Source of the DNA: Porphyra umbilicalis | Lineage: Eukaryota; Rhodophyta; Bangiophyceae; Bangiales; Bangiaceae | Assembly: GCA_002049455.2 (NCBI GenBank) | Contig: KV919177.1 | Location: 1-55,593, forward strand | Direction of reading: 5' to 3' | DNA: 55,593 bases | Shown here: one piece after another, positions 11,180-22,082 of the stretch | Layout of the letters: each line of letters begins with the position of its first letter | Numbering within the stretch: the stretch's first letter is position 1 | Notes under the pieces: model-generated | The model's database searches: none | What the model was told of the DNA's origin: nothing | The model's input: only the letters and a program-made list of their open reading frames with translations | Made by a program: the position numbers and the translations under genes

Positions 11180-11218
11180 CCCAGAGGCGCCATGACGCGG
11201 ACGGACGGTCTTCGTGCG

Positions 11219-11460
11219 GCTCGCGTTCATCACTACAGTCAATATCCGGTTATTGCTGTCTTCCCAATTTTGGCCAATGCCGTCGATGTCAAGAGGGGTG
11301 ATCAACTGTGCGAAACAGTTTCTCAGCCATCCATTCAGCCGGATAAAGCCGTTTGACCAATGGGCAGGTGACCGAGACCCTGTCTTGACTTCGACCACAT
11401 CTGCCAAAATTGGGAAGACAGCAATATGATGGGCAGTCACTGTGTATTAATACTTCAACC
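11219..11460. repeat. Imperfect inverted repeat, possible small MITE
   Basis: A 22-bp exact core, ATTGCTGTCTTCCCAATTTT plus GG at 11252-11273, is repeated as its reverse complement at 11404-11425. Weaker complementarity extends on the inner side (GTCGATGTCAAGA against GTCGAAGTCAAGA). A loop of about 70-130 bp separates the arms. No coding potential, and target duplications are not clear. Confidence 0.7.
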
Positions 11461-12594
11461 AATGGTTAAGTGAAAATGTCAGCGACATTTTAATGAACAA
11501 ATATAGCCAGCCACCTTGAATTGGCGTGTGCCGTGCTCACCCCTAAACTTTAGGTGCTCACCCCCCCCCTCCCGCGCTCCGACAAGAGCGGCGGCCGACG
11601 AAACTACAGTACTGGCCTGTGAAGTACCGGCATTGGACACGATTTGGTCTGCACCTCTCGCGCGCGCAAACAGTCACGATTCAAAAAACGTGCGATCGTG
11701 TACTTTGTGGGACGGGTCCACCTCGGTGGCGCCCCCCCGACCCCGCACAGCGCGTTGATGAAATCTCGTGTCAGGTTCCAAGGTATCTGCAACAAGGCCG
11801 AACCGTATTGCTGCTCGACCCCTTTGCGTTCAGAGAGAGATCGAAAATGAGTACATAACTCCTCTTTGCCCAATCTTTAAGGAGAAGTTCACATCCTTCG
11901 AGACATATGTTGCGAGACTCGCCGCAATGATCCCTCGGAGGTCTCGGGGAAGAAGTGGAGCAAGACCCTGACGGAGGAAAGGATGTGACACCGGCCAGCA
12001 TTGAGGATACATGCCAAAGATGCATTGAAAGACACGGTCGCTTTATTGTTGCTCGGCGCGGGCACGGGTGGCAGAGCAGACACGAAATCGATAAGAAAGC
12101 CACGGTGTGCTACAGAGTCACGCAGACATGTAGCTAACTGCACACAGCCGCAAACTCTGACAGAGCTACAGGCCACCGGACAACAGCAAGCTCACCATGT
12201 CAGCGACTCGCGGACACCACGCATGCATGTGCGTATGACACAAGTTACTCGACTTCGATGTCAGCAACACCCATTGGTTTGCAAAGAAACAGAAGCCAAG
12301 AAAGAGGAAGCCATCGCACATATGCATGGTAAGGATACATGGGGGACGGGCGAGCGAACACGAAAAAGAAGTACGTGGTCAGTTCATCCAACCCATCCAC
12401 CACCCACCCACCGCGCGCGTCACACTATCCACACTGCGCCAGTGTGGATCCCCACCCAATCGCCACCACCACTAGTCCAGCGACTGCAAACGTCGTCCGG
12501 CCCGTCGTAGAGTGACTCCCCCCCGCCCCCGTGCGAGCTGGAGAGAATGCGTGGGATGGAGGGGATGCAGATAAGAATACGACAGGAACGAGGG

Positions 12595-12733
12595 CGGTCG
12601 GCAGGAGGGTGGGCGGGGCGATCGAACAGAGGGTGGCCGGGGCTTCCGGCCAGGAGGGTGGGTGGGGCGGTCGACCAGAGGGTGGGCGGGGCGGTCCGCC
12701 AGGAGGGTGGGCCGAGCGGTCGGCCAGGAGAGC
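12595..12733 (+). repeat. 24-25-bp minisatellite, about 5.6 copies
   Basis: Imperfect units of the type CGGTCGGCCAGGAGGGTGGG plus CGGGG begin near 12595, 12619, 12643, 12668, 12692 and 12717. The array is strongly G-biased on the plus strand. Confidence 0.8.
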
Positions 12734-13574
12734 GAGCGGGGATGTTGGCAGCACTTGTGCACTTGGGCGGCAGCCAGGAGCGGGGCTGGGGGCAGCATGG
12801 CAGTCACCTGCACACATGCCGAGGGCGCGCATTGGCGCCGCCCAGCACTTCGAATTATTACTAATCGCCCCGCTATCCCCAAGCACAAGGCTTGACGTTT
12901 TCCAGCCCGCTGGTTGGCTGCCCGGTTGACCGGGGGCGCATCCTGGGTCCCCATTGGTAGCAGACTATCATGCCAACAGGTACTGAACAAAGTCTGGCTG
13001 ACACAAGCTACGACGGTGAGGCGTCCGAGCAGAGGTCTCCATGTGCCCGCAAGAATGCATACTGTGTACGCCAAGTCTGCCTTGAACTGGGTGTGAAGGG
13101 TGCCGTTTGATCGCGCAAGGAGGACCTGCCCCATGACCCTGCCAGAGCTCTGCACGGCAATGCCAGCAGCCGTCCCACTCTAGCGACACCGTTTGCGCCC
13201 CCATCCTCCCCGACCCCCTCGGCATGTATGTGCAGCCCCCCTCGCCCCCCCCCCCCTGCCAGCAGGAGAAAGGAGTGGGAGAGGACAGGAAAGGAGGCAA
13301 GCACAAGTGTCCGTGGTTGGGCGGTGCCCGCAGCTATTGGGAGTAGACGAGTACGCACATGGGTAGGGGTGACCAGGTGGGTGGGGTAAGAAGGTCTCTG
13401 GGGGTGTCAGAAAGCCTTCTCAGACAGAGCCTTTTAGAGATCGACACAGCGACATTTGCGAGGATGGTGTCACGAGGTTTGCTGCATGGAAAAACATTTC
13501 TCTCACGACCTCTCACGGTTCGCATATATTTTAAGTTCTCCGTGACCCAATTTGACAACGTGCTGTGCGACGAC

Positions 13575-14071
13575 ATGGATGCGCCGTCGATGCACGGTGC
13601 GTGCCCGGTCTCGAGCACCCCTCTGCACCTCCCCCCACCCGCCCCCGCCGTCCGCTTGCGTTGTGCACCGTTTGCTTCCGTAGCGTTGCCGCTTGCGGCT
13701 GCCCGGCCACCACACCCTCTGACGCGGCCGCCGCGGCAGCGGCCGGTGGCACGCATCCCGCCGCGGGGGTGTCCCCCCCCCCCCCCCCACCCGCCCGCCA
13801 TGCCCCCCCCGTGGCCGCCGCGGGCTCCTACGCCGCCCTCCTCCTCGCCACGGTGGGCGAAGGGGCGCCCGGTGCACCCCCCCCCCCCCCCCCCCCCCCC
13901 CCCGCCGACGCCGACGCCGACCACTTTGTCGACCTCACCGCCGAGTTTGGCAACGACTTTGGCGACGCTGCCGCCGCCGCCGACGCGCCGACCGCCCCGC
14001 CCGTTGCCGCCCCGACGGTGCCGTCCAAGGGCGGTGGCGGGCGGCGGCCGCGTGGCAAGGCGGCGGCGGTG

Positions 14072-14107
<36 letters not shown>

Positions 14108-15280
14108 GCCGCTGCCGCGGGGAGCGCCCCCGCCGCCGCGCGCAAGCGGCGGAGCGGCTATGGCGCGGCGGCGCCCGCGGGCGCCCCCGCCGCCGCGGCG
14201 GCGGGCTATGGCCACGCCGCCGCGACGGCGGGTGGTGGCAAAGCCCCCGCGTCGACGGCGGCGGCGGCGCGCAAGGCGGCGGCCGCTGCCGCCGCCGCCG
14301 ACGGCGGGCCGCCCGCCAAGCGGTCGCGCAAAAAGGCGGGCGGCGGGGGGGCGGGGGCGGACAAGCGCGCCACGCGCTACCGCCCCGTCCCGTCCAAGGC
14401 GATGCAGGAGCGGCTGGCACGTGCGTTTGCGCACCGCCTCTTCCTCGTCGGCACGGGCGTGGCCGCGTCGGGCGGCGGCGGCGGCGGTGACGGGGCGCCC
14501 CCGTCGCGGCGCTACGCGGTGCTCGGCTCGACGGCCAACGTGTACACGGTCGTCATTGCGACGCGGCCGACGTGCACGTGTCCGGACCACCTCAAAACCG
14601 GGGGCCCGTGCAAGCACCAGCTCTTTGTGCTGCACCGGGTGCTCAAAGTCGGTCGCGCCGACCCGGTCTTGTGGCAAACGTCCTTGACGGCGACCGAGGT
14701 GGACGCGGTGTTTGCCGCCGCCCCGCCCGTGGGGGAGGGCGGGGGGGGGATCCTCGCGTCGCCCGCCGTGCGCGCCGGCTACGCTGCCGCCACGGGCGGG
14801 CGCCCCGCGGGGGGGGGCGTCGACGGTGCCCCCGCCGACGGCGCCAGTGGGGCGGCGGGGGGGGACGCCGCCCGCCGCCCCCTCACCGACGACGACGACT
14901 GCCCGATTTGTTGCGACACGATGGGCACCGCGGCGGCGGCGACCGACTGGTGCCGCGCCTGCAAAAACAACGTGCACGCCGAGTGCATTGGCAAGTGGCT
15001 CGCCGTCAAGGCGGCGGCGGGGGAAGCGGCGTCGTGCCCCATGTGTCGGACGGCGTGGCACACGGTTGCCGCCGCCGCGGCGGGGAGGGGCGGGCGGGGG
15101 CGCGGCGGCGGCGGCCGCGCGGCGGCGGCGGGCGGGTATGTCAACTTGGCGTCCGTGTCGGACGCGCACACCGAGCGGCTGTCGATGCAGGAGCGGTACC
15201 CAGAGACGGCCCGGTTTATGGGCGACGGCTGGCGGGCGCGGCGGGGGCTCGCGTTTGTGCGGGACGATGACGAGGGTTGA
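13575..15280 (+). CDS. SWIM and RING finger protein, likely E3 ubiquitin ligase
   Basis: The protein combines a SWIM zinc finger (CTCPDHLKTGGPCKHQ, C-x-C-x(n)-C-x-H, at about 14572-14625) with a C-terminal RING (DCPICCDTM, CRAC, HAECIGKW, CPMC, at about 14895-15050). SWIM followed by RING is the arrangement of ZSWIM2/MEX-type ubiquitin ligases, so substrate ubiquitination is the probable role. A YRPVPSKAMQERL block precedes SWIM, and the C-terminus (LSMQERYPETARFMGDGW) is non-repetitive. The N-terminal half is Ala/Pro/Gly-rich with homopolymers. The start is uncertain. The main frame (codon phase of 13565) has no early ATG, while ATG 13575 lies in another phase. A small intron from GTGCCC at 13601 to TAG at 13683 would join them in phase, but the donor is weak; a length error in the C-runs near 13775 or 13885 is another explanation. 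The TGA stop at 15278-15280 is clear. Confidence 0.8.
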
Positions 15281-15673
15281 CTCGGGGGGGGGTGGGCGGG
15301 GGCGTACGGACACACGGGGGAGGAGCATGGTGGTCACTGGGGGAAAGCATGTGCAATTGTTGTGACAGCAGCTGTGTGGGGGGGTGTAGCGGTTGTAGTG
15401 TTGCAGGCGTGCCACGTTGGTCTCCTTCGTGTGCTCGTGCTTATTCATCGGCTCTGGACCAGGGGTCTTCAAGGGCCCGATTGTGGACAAGCATCGTCGC
15501 ACATCAGATGCCCACGAACGAACGCATTTCATCGCTCGGTTGTCGTCAGGGGCACATCCGCCGGACGAATGAACATTCGTCAGGCGCAGCGATCGGCAAT
15601 CGTCAAGAAGAACGAACAGCGAACGAAAGTGAGGCCCGTTCGCATTTGCAACCCGTGTGACGGTATACCGACG
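15281..15673. other. Spacer between SWIM-RING gene and Harbinger element
   Basis: Nothing recognisable beyond the probable 3' UTR of the SWIM-RING gene. It ends in the TAA target site of the Harbinger insertion. Confidence 0.4.
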
Positions 15674-15676
15674 TAA

Positions 15677-15704
15677 GAGCATTCCCACCAATGTCGGGCC
15701 AACG
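15677..15704 (+). repeat. Element 1 left terminal inverted repeat
   Basis: 28 bp starting GAGCATTCCCACCAATG, an exact reverse complement of 24715-24742. It is preceded by TAA. The GAGCAT start is typical of PIF/Harbinger ends. Confidence 0.9.
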
Positions 15705-16982
15705 GTCTGAAACGGTGAAATAAAACCGCTACGTGTGGCCCTGCGAGTGGTCAGTTGCCAACGGGCGAACGCGTTGCCAACGGGCAATGTAATGGGTGAA
15801 ACAGAGTGGGCTACCTTTCGAAGATCTGGGCGCCGTTGGCCTCGACGTTGTTGGCCGCACTTCGTGGTTGCTTGCCAACGGAGGACACGTATCAGCGTCG
15901 TCGCCAGTATCGAAATGATAAGGCGTCCGTCGAATACGTGCCGAACATGTCACGGAAAGCGTGTGAACGGAGCTCGAACCGCCCAAATCGAGGCAATCTA
16001 GCGAGACACGTGGAGGCCGTTCGGTACCAATCTGGATCGAATCCGCTCGAGTGCGTGACGTGTGTTGCGGTCGCACCGCCTCAGGCTGTGGAAGGTGTTG
16101 GAGCCTGAATCATGGCGGTCGAACCGTCGCCAGCGGCCACAGTGGCCTGACAAAGCGCGCAAACGGGTGGCCCGAGAGCCATGCGCGTGGCACAAGGGCT
16201 GCGCCCTTGTGCACCTCTGCTGCGTGCCTGCCCCCATCTGCTGAGTCAGACCGATTGCACCGCGCATTCACTCCTTCTGTGACGCCTTGGGTGCCTTCAG
16301 AGGGCCGAGGACGGGCCAGAGTAGAGAAATGGATCGCGCTGGCGGACTCATCGGCACTCGTGTGTGTCCACCTGAGCGTCCGTGGTGTGTCCCCCGGGAC
16401 GTGGGGACGAGTGCCAGGGCTTTCGGGGCGGTGTCCTGGACAGCCTCGTGAACAATATCTCAGTGCAACCGTCCACTCACTCGCGAGTGCGTGATGGCTG
16501 ACGGCGGGCCCCCAGGTGTCCGTCGCCGAGATCGCGAGGTACGGTGCACGCCTGTCGAGGAAACCTACCGTCAGCCTCCCTCTGGGTCACGGGTCTCGTG
16601 GGGCATCGGGCCTGTCAACGGACGGCTCGTGTGAGCCTCTCGGGACATCCGATCAGGCAGTCCACGAACGCCGATTGTGGGGTCCGGCACACATCTGTGG
16701 CCCGGTCGCACCGTTCTGAGTGCGCCTGGGAGGGCCATGGGGGGCGGTGCCGCAGTCCTCGTTGGCAGGTAGCATGGGGGCAACCAGCAATGTCAGTCGA
16801 CTTAGGTCCTGTGCGTTCGGCTGTTCGCTTGCGGGGACCGCACGGGTGAAGGTGTACGTTGAACGTGCCCGCTCTCTGTGGCCCGTTCCGCAACGGCGGT
16901 GCATCCGCCCTTTTTCACCGTCGACGGACGGTGTGTCCACTGCTGTCGCTTTGCCGTACGTCTCGCGACACGGCAAGCCGCC
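15705..16982 (+). other. Element 1 left subterminal region and Myb-gene leader
   Basis: The part to about 16250 is shared, inverted, with 29700-30274 of element 2. It holds several copies of CGTTGGC/GCCAACG (for example near 15756-15790, 15830-15860 and 15876), which recur in the right end and are candidate transposase or Myb-like binding sites. The rest leads to the ATG at 16983 and presumably contains the promoter of the Myb-like gene. No other gene is supported. Confidence 0.6.
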
Positions 16983-19406
16983 ATGCCCGACTCCCCCCCC
17001 TCAAAGTCGGCCGATGGCGACGCCGCGCCGTTTCCCCCACTCCCCCCTCTACCTCCTGGCTTTCGCTACCAGCGGGTGCGCAACCCGTTGCACGAGTCTT
17101 CTCCCCCCCCTGGGCTCGAGCCTGCTACGGACCGTGGCACGGGCGGGGCGGCGCCTCCCGCGGTGCGAGCGGCACTTCGGCTGCCTTCCGCGACAGCAGG
17201 CGCCGACACTGCAGCGGCGACGTCCCAGACGGGCGGGACGACCACGACTGCCGGCGGTTGCGCGTCGCTGCCTGCGTCGGCAGCGACCACCGGTGTGGAC
17301 GCGGTAGCGCCGGCCAAGTCTGGCGCCGCTCTGGGTGGCGGCGACGCTATTGGGGTCGACGAGGCGGCTCCAACCCCTTCGAAGAAGGCGCGGACTGATC
17401 GGCACCCGCACCTGGCGGGCCTGCGGCGCGCCAGCGAGCTCGGTGTCGAGGAGTTCGTCCGGCGCTTGCACGCGTGTCGCGTGAAAGACGCGCTCGCTTC
17501 TGGAAAGACTCCTCCGCCCAACCCTCCCCTCTTGTCTGGCCGCTGTGTGCCGTACAAGCCTCGAGGAGCTGCTACTTCTGGCGCCCGTCGTGCTACCTCG
17601 GACGAGCGCTCCGCCGGTGGAGCGGGCTCCGTGGCGCCGACATTGGTGGCCGCCGCGCCGGTTGCCCGCGGAAGCGCAAGTGGTTCAGAGGCTGGAGCTG
17701 GCGCTGGCGGGGAGCCCGGCAAGAGCGCACCGGTCGGCCGCGGTCCACCAAGCGACACAGAGTCGGACAAGTCGGGAAGTACCCGTGCTTGTGAGAAGCG
17801 AGCAGCCGGCGCCCGACGGGGAGCGATGCCGCGACCAACAATGTCGAACCTTGGTGGGGCTGGCGGCGGTGATGAGAGCGAGTGGAACAAGTCTTCGGGC
17901 GGGAGCGTCGCATCATCCAGCACCGGCGGTGCGCCAACGCCGCAGCACCAAGGGCGCCGCGCGAGTGGCGGTCCTCGCCGCGGGGGTGGCGCAGGCGCGA
18001 AGAAGAAGGGCCCAGGCAACGGCAAGGGAAAGGTGTGGACGGTCGACGAGCAGGTGGCTCTCTGTGAGACGTTCAAGTTGGTGGCGCAGCGGTCGGACAT
18101 GGGCGCGGACTGGTCGAAGGACGGTCTCTGGGACACCATTAAGGAGGACTTTGTGCAGCGCATCCCCAAGAGCCTGAAGCCTAGTGACCTGAAGGGCCGA
18201 TGGAGCGAGCGCACGGCGGGCTTCATGCAGACGCAGTTTGAGCGCAAGATCGCGCCCGACGTGCAGCGCTTCGCACATTTCTTCAAGGCGGTGTCCGACA
18301 AGAAGCAGCTGACGGGGGGGCTGACTGAGGAGGACCTCGTGCGCGCCTTCGCGGGCCTCTTCTCTGGCGTGTCGGCGTACCAAGCCGTGCGGCAGGACGC
18401 GTGCTCGGACGACGAGCGCGAGCGGCAGGGAAAGGCGCGGGCGGAGCGGACCGGTCACGTGGTGACGTGCGCGTGCATTCCGATGTGGCGCGTGCTGAGA
18501 GAGATGGACAAGTTCAGCGGGGCGGCTGCCGACGCCAACGCCGTTGCCGACCGCTTTCACGGCATTAGTGGTCAGCTGGACGTTGACGGCGGCGATGATG
18601 TCAACGGCGGCGGCGACAAGCCCTCACGCGGGAAGCGTCCCGCGCTCCAGCCGCGACCGGACATGGGCGTCAAGGCGGCCAAGCGCATGCGCAACAACAA
18701 AGAGGACATGCAAGAGAGTGCGGGCGTCCTCGGTGTGGAGCTCGTGCGCTCGGGAAAGACAATGGAGGCGATGGTTTCGGAGGCTGCCAAGCGGACGCAG
18801 CTCGAGTCCAAGCGCGCGACGGCCGCGTTCTTCAACTTGGCGGAGAACAAGAGCACGGACGAGGCCAAGACGTTCTTTGAGGCCATGCGGAAGGACATGT
18901 TCAACATCGGCATGGCGGCCATCAAAGCCACGGCGCCGGTGGCCGTGGCCAACGGTGCGGTCGCGGTGCGGGGCGCGTCGCCTTCGACCAAGAAGGCCAG
19001 TGCGGCGGGCGCGAGCGCAGCTGCGGCCGCGTCGGCCGCGGCGGCCGCAGGGGGCGGCAAGGAGCCGGTCGTCGCATCCAGCGACGACAGCGACGCGACC
19101 ACCAATGTGGCCGAGGCGTCGGGACTGGACAAGAAAGGCTCTGCAGAGCGCGTGCGCCTGGCGCGCGGCCGCCACGCGATGGCGGCCAAGTCCAAGGTGG
19201 GGCAGGCGCGCATCGACAAGAACCAGGCAGCCATTGACCTCACTGGGCCGGACGTGGCAGGCGGGAGCAGCGTCACGGCGCCTACCGAGCGTGGCGACAT
19301 GGGCAGTCGCGGCGCGGGACGTACGGTCCGGAAGACGGACGCTGTGACTGCGCGAACCGGCGGTGCTGTGAACAAGGAGGTCACTGATGATGAAGAAGAC
19401 GAGTGA
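16983..19406 (+). CDS. Harbinger Myb/trihelix-like DNA-binding protein (ORF1)
   Basis: This 807-residue protein is the accessory partner of a PIF/Pong/Harbinger transposase, thought to bind element ends and help the transposase enter the nucleus. The ATG at 16983 has a good context (GCCGCCATGCC); the open frame upstream lacks another ATG. Residues 1-340 are low-complexity Ala/Gly/Ser. Residues about 350-415 form a Myb/SANT-trihelix fold (KVWTVDEQVALCETFK, then LWDTIKEDFVQR and LKGRWSERT). Near 500, PMWRVLREMDKF matches the C-W-x-x-L-x-x-x-x-K-F block, and near 560 DMGVKAAKRMR matches the RP-x-G-x-K-x-A-K block of NAM-associated and Pong ORF1 proteins. A coiled coil (to about 650) and an acidic tail follow. 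It converges on the transposase with a gap of about 570 bp and ends in TGA. No disabling lesion is visible. Confidence 0.82.
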   Translation: MPDSPPSKSADGDAAPFPPLPPLPPGFRYQRVRNPLHESSPPPGLEPATDRGTGGAAPPAVRAALRLPSATAGADTAAATSQTGGTTTTAGGCASLPASAATTGVDAVAPAKSGAALGGGDAIGVDEAAPTPSKKARTDRHPHLAGLRRASELGVEEFVRRLHACRVKDALASGKTPPPNPPLLSGRCVPYKPRGAATSGARRATSDERSAGGAGSVAPTLVAAAPVARGSASGSEAGAGAGGEPGKSAPVGRGPPSDTESDKSGSTRACEKRAAGARRGAMPRPTMSNLGGAGGGDESEWNKSSGGSVASSSTGGAPTPQHQGRRASGGPRRGGGAGAKKKGPGNGKGKVWTVDEQVALCETFKLVAQRSDMGADWSKDGLWDTIKEDFVQRIPKSLKPSDLKGRWSERTAGFMQTQFERKIAPDVQRFAHFFKAVSDKKQLTGGLTEEDLVRAFAGLFSGVSAYQAVRQDACSDDERERQGKARAERTGHVVTCACIPMWRVLREMDKFSGAAADANAVADRFHGISGQLDVDGGDDVNGGGDKPSRGKRPALQPRPDMGVKAAKRMRNNKEDMQESAGVLGVELVRSGKTMEAMVSEAAKRTQLESKRATAAFFNLAENKSTDEAKTFFEAMRKDMFNIGMAAIKATAPVAVANGAVAVRGASPSTKKASAAGASAAAAASAAAAAGGGKEPVVASSDDSDATTNVAEASGLDKKGSAERVRLARGRHAMAAKSKVGQARIDKNQAAIDLTGPDVAGGSSVTAPTERGDMGSRGAGRTVRKTDAVTARTGGAVNKEVTDDEEDE

Positions 19407-19975
19407 GGAACTTTGGGGTGCGGACGGTCTGACCGCTAGAGTGATTGTGAGACGCGTACCGCAGGACGTAGCTGCGTGCCAGTGACTCTAGTGCGGCGGA
19501 CGTGCATGTGTGACGGATGGGAGACATTGCAGGTCACCCACATTGTCCTTGTTTGGTGTGGTCGCGTGTAGTCGCATGCCTGTGTTGGAGCTAGCGCGTC
19601 GCAAGCGGTGCTCCTTTTGTTAGCTTTGTTGTGTGTTTTCTGGCGTTATGCGCCATCAGTTGCGACGCACTGCTGTTCATCATGGCCGGGCGCGTTCCGC
19701 ACGTGAGTCCAGCCCGGGTAAAGTCTGTCTTGGCAACGCCCTATGAGCTGGAAAGCGCATCAGTTGCGCATTGCAGGTGCAAAACACCTTGCCTGTCATA
19801 CGCGATGCGAGGGCGCAGGCCGCCAGCATTCGCATGAGCCGCTAGTCGTGACTCCGACATGGGGACTTCGATCGGTACACAGAACATGCCATGCAGCTTT
19901 GACGAAAGAACAAGTCATTGACAAACAAACACACACACACATGCACACACACCCACACGCACATACGAGCCCTCA
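19407..19975. other. Convergent spacer within element 1
   Basis: This 569-bp gap separates the stop codons of the Myb-like gene and the transposase and should hold both 3' ends. A CA-rich microsatellite (about 19924-19965, ACACACAC with ATGCAC interruptions) lies near the transposase side. Confidence 0.6.
19924..19965 (+). repeat. CA microsatellite
   Basis: An interrupted (CA)n tract with variants (ACAAACAAACACACACAC and CACACCCACACGCACA) in the spacer between the two genes of element 1. Confidence 0.85.
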
Positions 19976-21820
19976 TTACTCGCCAGCGCGTGACAGCCGT
20001 GCCTGTCGGCGGGCCCACGCAAGTGCAGTGAGATCCTTTCTCAAGTTCATACCGACGGCCGGGTCCGTCGCCTGCACCCAAGTAAGGAGGTCGGAGAAGG
20101 AACCGGGGGGAGGAAGCATGCCCTGGTTAACTTGGAGCGCAGGGTCAGCTGGGAAACCGTCCGTGGCCGGACCAACGCGTCCGCGTGATGGCCCAGATGG
20201 ACGACCTCGGCCACCAATGTCGCCGGCGCCACCACAACGAGCGCCCCCGTGGCCGTCGCCACTATCCCCACCGCCGCCGCCGGCACCACCACCATCGCTG
20301 CCGCCAGCGCCGCCGGCGCCACCCTCCCCAGCATCCTCACCGCCGTCGCCACCATCTCCGCCGCCAGCGCCGCCAGCGTCACCACCGCCGACGGCGGCGG
20401 GGCCACCCCCGCCGTCCCCGCCACCGCCGCCACCGCCGCCACCGCCGCCACCGCCGCCGCCGCCGCCGCCGCCACCGCCGCCGGCGCCACCATCCCCGCC
20501 GCCGCCACCGCCGCCGGCGCCACTATCCCCAACATCTTCACCGCCGCCGACGTCACTGTCGTCGCCGCCATTGGCGGCACCGGCGCCCGCGCCCTCACCG
20601 TCGCCCGCAACGCCGCCACCGTGACCACCAATGTCGACATCTGCGCCATGCCGCCGAATGTTGTGGACGAATGATGGCCGCCGCGCCTCCACGACCATGT
20701 TGTGCATGATGCACACGGCCTTGGCCGTGAGGATGAGGTGCGCCACGCTGTGGTGGCGCGCGGGGTGGAGAGCCACCTTGAATTGCTGGTACATGGTGCC
20801 GTACAGGCGCTCGACCTCCTTGCGAGCGCCTTCTTGTACGGCGTTGAACTCAAGCTCCTCCGGGGTGCCGGGGTTCTGGTGGGGTCGAACAAGAAAGGGG
20901 TAAGAGGGATAGATACCGTCGACTAAATAGTAAAGATACGTGTACCTCCGTCCGTTCACTTCAAAAGAAAAGTCACGTGGCGGCCACTCGCCGCGCACGA
21001 CACGAGAAAACAAAGGGCTCTGCTTGAGGACGTTGATGTCGTTGTTGCTTCCTTGCGAGCCGGCAAAGACGTGCCAAACCCAGAGATCGTGGTCGCACAC
21101 CGTCTCCAGGACAATGGACCGCTTGCCCGACCTGCCCTTGTGCTGTCCCGCCGCCGACTTCGGGCAGCCGTGCCACTCCCAGTGGCTGCAGTCCAAGCTG
21201 CCGATACAGCCGGGCAAGCCCCGGTCCTTGTTGAACGCCAGGATGCGCGTGATGTCCTCGTTCGTCGGCGCGCGCAGGTAGGTCGACTCGTACTTGTTGA
21301 CGATGAACTCGATGAAGCTCTTGACGGCGGCATTGGTGGTCGACTTCGACAAGCGGACGTACTCATCGGGGCGGTCCGCCGCCTCGCCGTTACCAAGAAC
21401 GCGCAGCGCGGCGACGACCTTCTGAAGCGGATGCGCCTGGGGTCGCCCGGTGGCGTTGACGCGTTGGCGGAAAAACGGCTCGTCCTTTATGTCATTGTAG
21501 ACGCGCATGAAGACAGCACGTGGCATTCAAAACCGGCTCTCAAAGTCCGCCTCGTCGAAGACGGGCGGCTCCCCGTCCACACCCCAGTAGTCGCGCAACA
21601 GGTTGCGCAGCCCGAGGTTGAAGTCGCGCTTCTTGTTGGGCGCGCGCCCACGAACCGACCTGCGGTGCCGTCGCCGCCGGCGCTGACAACCGCGGACCCG
21701 CCGCGCCAACTGCAGCAGCCGAAGATGGTGGCTCACAGCCATCGAGAGGCCCGAGGAGAGGTCATCCTGGTCCACAGCACTCCCCATGTCGTCGCCGTGC
21801 TCCTCGTCGTGGACGTTCAT
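19976..21820 (-). pseudogene. PIF/Harbinger DD35E transposase with one in-frame TGA
   Basis: This transposase would excise and integrate element 1. The frame runs from ATG 21820 (residue 1) to TAA at 19976-19978 and is interrupted once by TGA at 21527-21529. There the sequence reads SRF-stop-MPRAVF, where the family has Arg (F-R-M), so CGA to TGA is likely. Catalytic residues are visible: D210 in GSLDCSHWEW, D301 in YYLVDGIYPSYP and E337 in KEVERLYG, giving exact D-35-E spacing. The helix before the core (LQKVVAALRVL, YVRLSKST, YLRAPTNED) and CIMHNMVVEAR after it are classic PIF blocks. A Gly/Asp-rich stretch of about 150 residues then precedes a conserved-looking tail (SFSDLLTWVQATDP), which is unusual. 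The protein without the TGA would be about 614 residues. The TGA could reflect decay or, less likely, readthrough. Confidence 0.85.
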
Positions 21821-22082
21821 GGTCTGTATCAACGAAGAAATCAGGATTGCAGGGGAACGCACCGACCAACAATGCCACAGGAAGCACAGATTCGCAGTGG
21901 CACGGCACTCCATGTCAGATACCGCATCCCACGTCGAAACCACACTCGCTGGCGTGCTCCCCCGCACAACACCCGGTACACCGCACACACAAGTGCAACG
22001 CATTGTCGAAGACGAATGAATGGGAAACGCACAAGTCGGTTAGCAACGATATCAACCGTGCCCCCGTCCTTGACGACGCTTC

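Larger units (their letters stand above)
10324..13574. other. 3.2-kb intergenic region with small repeats
   Basis: I see no supported gene. It contains the 116-bp duplication, a 25-bp tandem pair, a short imperfect inverted repeat near 11.2-11.5 kb, and a 24-25-bp minisatellite near 12.6 kb, each listed separately. The AT-richer part around 11.4-11.5 kb contrasts with the flanks. Confidence 0.45.

Noticed and set aside
13334..15787. Minus-strand frame of 817 codons opposite the SWIM-RING gene
   Set aside because: It is longer than the real gene, but its text is Arg/Gly/Pro repeat, while the plus strand holds clear SWIM and RING motifs.
17066..18301. Minus-strand frame of 411 codons opposite the Myb-like gene
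   Set aside because: It is a shadow of the plus-strand gene, which has trihelix and NAM-associated motifs.
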